Assembly: GCA_041748175.1 (NCBI GenBank)
Contig: JBGTDU010000044.1
Coordinates: forward strand, 1-64,000
Reading direction: 5' to 3'
Length of the DNA: 64,000 nt
DNA from: JAHEJB01 sp041748175
GTDB lineage: Bacteria; Bacteroidota; Rhodothermia; Rhodothermales; Rubricoccaceae
Below, one piece after another: positions 63,401 to 64,000 of the stretch (its first letter is position 1; each line of letters begins with the position of its first letter). The notes below the pieces were generated by a model. The model ran no database searches and was not told the DNA's origin. It saw only the letters and a list, made by a program, of their open reading frames with translations. Made by a program: the position numbers and the translations under genes.

Positions 63401-64000
63401 CCCAGCCGCGCCTGCCCGATGGACGCGTCGAGCTGGATGTAGACGCGGTCGAAGTCGGAGAGCTGCTGCGTGGTGCCCTCGGGCTGGATCGGCGTGTTCT
63501 CGTCGGTGAGGACCGCTTGCACGGTTACGTCTTCGGTTATTGGGCCAGAAAGCTCCATTCGAAGGCCGGATTCCACGCTTACGTCGCGGTTATTTCCTGC
63601 GATGAGGCCGCGTGTGATCGAGCCGCGTCGGGTTAACTGGCTGCTTCCAAAAAGCGGAGACGTGTTGCGCTCACCCTCCGTAGGAATCTCGATCAAACGG
63701 ATCCTGCCCAGCGTATCTGGCTCTTCCTCTGCGACGCGCCGCCGGGCGTACACCTCCTGCAAGCCAAGATCCAGCACACGATAATGAACGATAAGGACTG
63801 CGCCTGAATCACCGGGCGCAAAGCGATGGAGGAGTAGTGCGCCTGTCGGGTAATCAATTCTGTAGTCGGAGCGCTCCAGGCGGACGGAGACCGACTCGCG
63901 GCGGAGCCAGAGGGCCTCGGAGGCGGGCACCACAGGATGCCGAAGTCGCCACGCCGGGCTATGCAGGACCACAGAATCCCGAACGGCTCCAAGGCCGGGC
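60439..64000 (-). CDS. Very large outer-membrane beta-barrel protein, cut by the right edge
   Basis: At least 1186 residues; the frame is open to the right edge, so the start and signal peptide lie outside. A GTG at 63972 exists but the protein-like sequence continues upstream of it. Visible features are YRIDYPTGALLLHRFAPGDS near the N-terminus and a conserved block SITRGLIAGNNRDVSVESGLRM with VLTDENTPIQPEGTTQQL and IQLDASIGQARLGDVDLSL. A repeat of the N-terminal pattern follows (YVIDYATGEVTFTPRR), then many amphipathic strands to the C-terminal QLSAVF. It looks like a large surface barrel with Ig-like N-terminal parts. I do not recognise a named family. Confidence 0.65.
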   Translation of the reverse strand, partial: PGLGAVRDSVVLHSPAWRLRHPVVPASEALWLRRESVSVRLERSDYRIDYPTGALLLHRFAPGDSGAVLIVHYRVLDLGLQEVYARRRVAEEEPDTLGRIRLIEIPTEGERNTSPLFGSSQLTRRGSITRGLIAGNNRDVSVESGLRMELSGPITEDVTVQAVLTDENTPIQPEGTTQQLSDFDRVYIQLDASIGQARLGDVDLSLQGSEFAAFSRKIQGAAVQANLPAFGLIAGGHVNAAGATTRGIFQSQDIAVIEGVQGPYRLRGQQGEEFVIVIAGSERVYLDGVLLTRGETNDYVIDYATGEVTFTPRRLVTAERRLTVDFEYTTSRFTRTLLVGEGEVGLWRGADDQARARLGVSVLREADAATFGAELGLSEADLDAIAAAGDAPVLVDGAERVEYDPQSAFVQYVRADTLFSGQIYPIFVPATALADSVFRVRFSSVPAGTGQYIRSGQVINGILFKWVGPTGGDYIPFRLLPKPVLRQMVDVRGVVQPINGLEIFGEWAGSTNDLNSISDVSSADDTGQAYLAGVRLLPLPLIFGGSDMGRLSATVRQRRQGDAFAGFDRTRPVEFNRIWNLARTGSSFGSDSLRDVTTEGQVRWEATPRTSVLIEAGQLELGDGLFDARRGALELRLIEPALANGYLPEIEYRVDLATSEDNILAQSGSFFRQRGSLRKPALNGRLTPIIGFEQERREQDISPDSVAFGSFAFQALRPGLAWESPTLTAAASVEFREEEEPLSGVLRSSAAATTLETNLTFRPGSSLTSEARVAYRRKRFTDAFQAEGREDNESVAIRWTNRAAPLNRAVEVNTVYEALTERTPLLQETYILVGADLGEFVWRDGEGEPRAGEPDGTPQVDEFFPETTPLEGTYARTFVPSDELFPTIGVEAQLRLRLDPGRLLRDERSSGILARVLGNISTQTTVDVRERSTEPDIKQIYFLNPSFLQQREPRITADGDTLAPATISGRFRIGQDVTIFPSRPNYGIRLALSHLTSTSRLAAGLETSLVQTGRIEGNTTLSRRFRVRLSGTAERTQTDSETFASRTFDIRSLGIEPEATFTLSPAFGVTAGVAYTDKTNDVAASEVPSGATVLRIPVDARITIGGRLALTLRAERADITIEGADPNGLANFELTDGRGPGTSYLWGIVGQYTINSFLRASLFYDGRAPAEAPIIHTVRMQLSAVF

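Overview
The window looks like chromosomal DNA of a Bacteroidota-type bacterium, probably in or near the Rhodothermota/Balneolota. The reasons are a porU-porV pair of the type IX secretion system (T9SS), T9SS-type C-terminal sorting domains, many exported beta-barrel proteins of the PorV/PorQ type, few purine-rich ribosome binding sites, and fairly high G+C in most genes (about 58% in a sampled symporter stretch). The species cannot be named from the sequence. No rRNA, tRNA or CRISPR array was seen.

Layout. 1-12.8 kb is a minus-strand cell-envelope operon: porU, porV, an M6-like pseudopeptidase with a sorting domain, a HExxH/beta-propeller/barrel protein, and a DUF5683-like gene cut by the left edge. 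13-18.7 kb holds a TPR-HTH regulator, a PAS sensor without a kinase domain paired with a degenerate REC-HisKA protein, a metallo-beta-lactamase-fold hydrolase and a LON-domain protein. 18.9-21.9 kb holds a sodium:solute symporter and an outer-membrane protein. 21.9-26.5 kb is the accessory pocket: a low-G+C defence-type reverse transcriptase, REP-like repeats, a duplicated 3' end of nadA, a DUF433/DUF5615 toxin-antitoxin-like pair, intact nadA, and a ParE-like pair whose toxin has no normal start codon. 26.5-41.3 kb is core: lolD, an NtrC-type regulator, a TPR protein, gapA-pgk, an MscS channel, hutI, a GNAT, glnS with a YqeY-like tail, and mrdA-rodA. 41.6-54.3 kb holds a second HExxH/propeller/barrel protein, pyrD, a CPBP protease, small exported proteins, and a four-gene cluster with two PorV-like barrels, a propeller protein and a lipoprotein. 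54.7-64 kb holds an M50 protease, an aminotransferase, a phosphate-uptake set (porin, PhoU-like, Na/Pi cotransporter) and a very large outer-membrane protein cut by the right edge.

The most unusual signal is not a gene. In at least six spacers between co-directional genes, and partly in a seventh, the DNA is made of degenerate 7-bp (once 8-bp) repeats. They begin directly after one stop codon and usually end directly at the next start. The unit differs at each locus, but the period and layout (array, core, mostly inverted array) stay the same. Two of these elements end where the ATG of lolD and pyrD should be, and two encode the signal peptides of exported proteins. The other system worth pursuing is the stand-alone reverse transcriptase.
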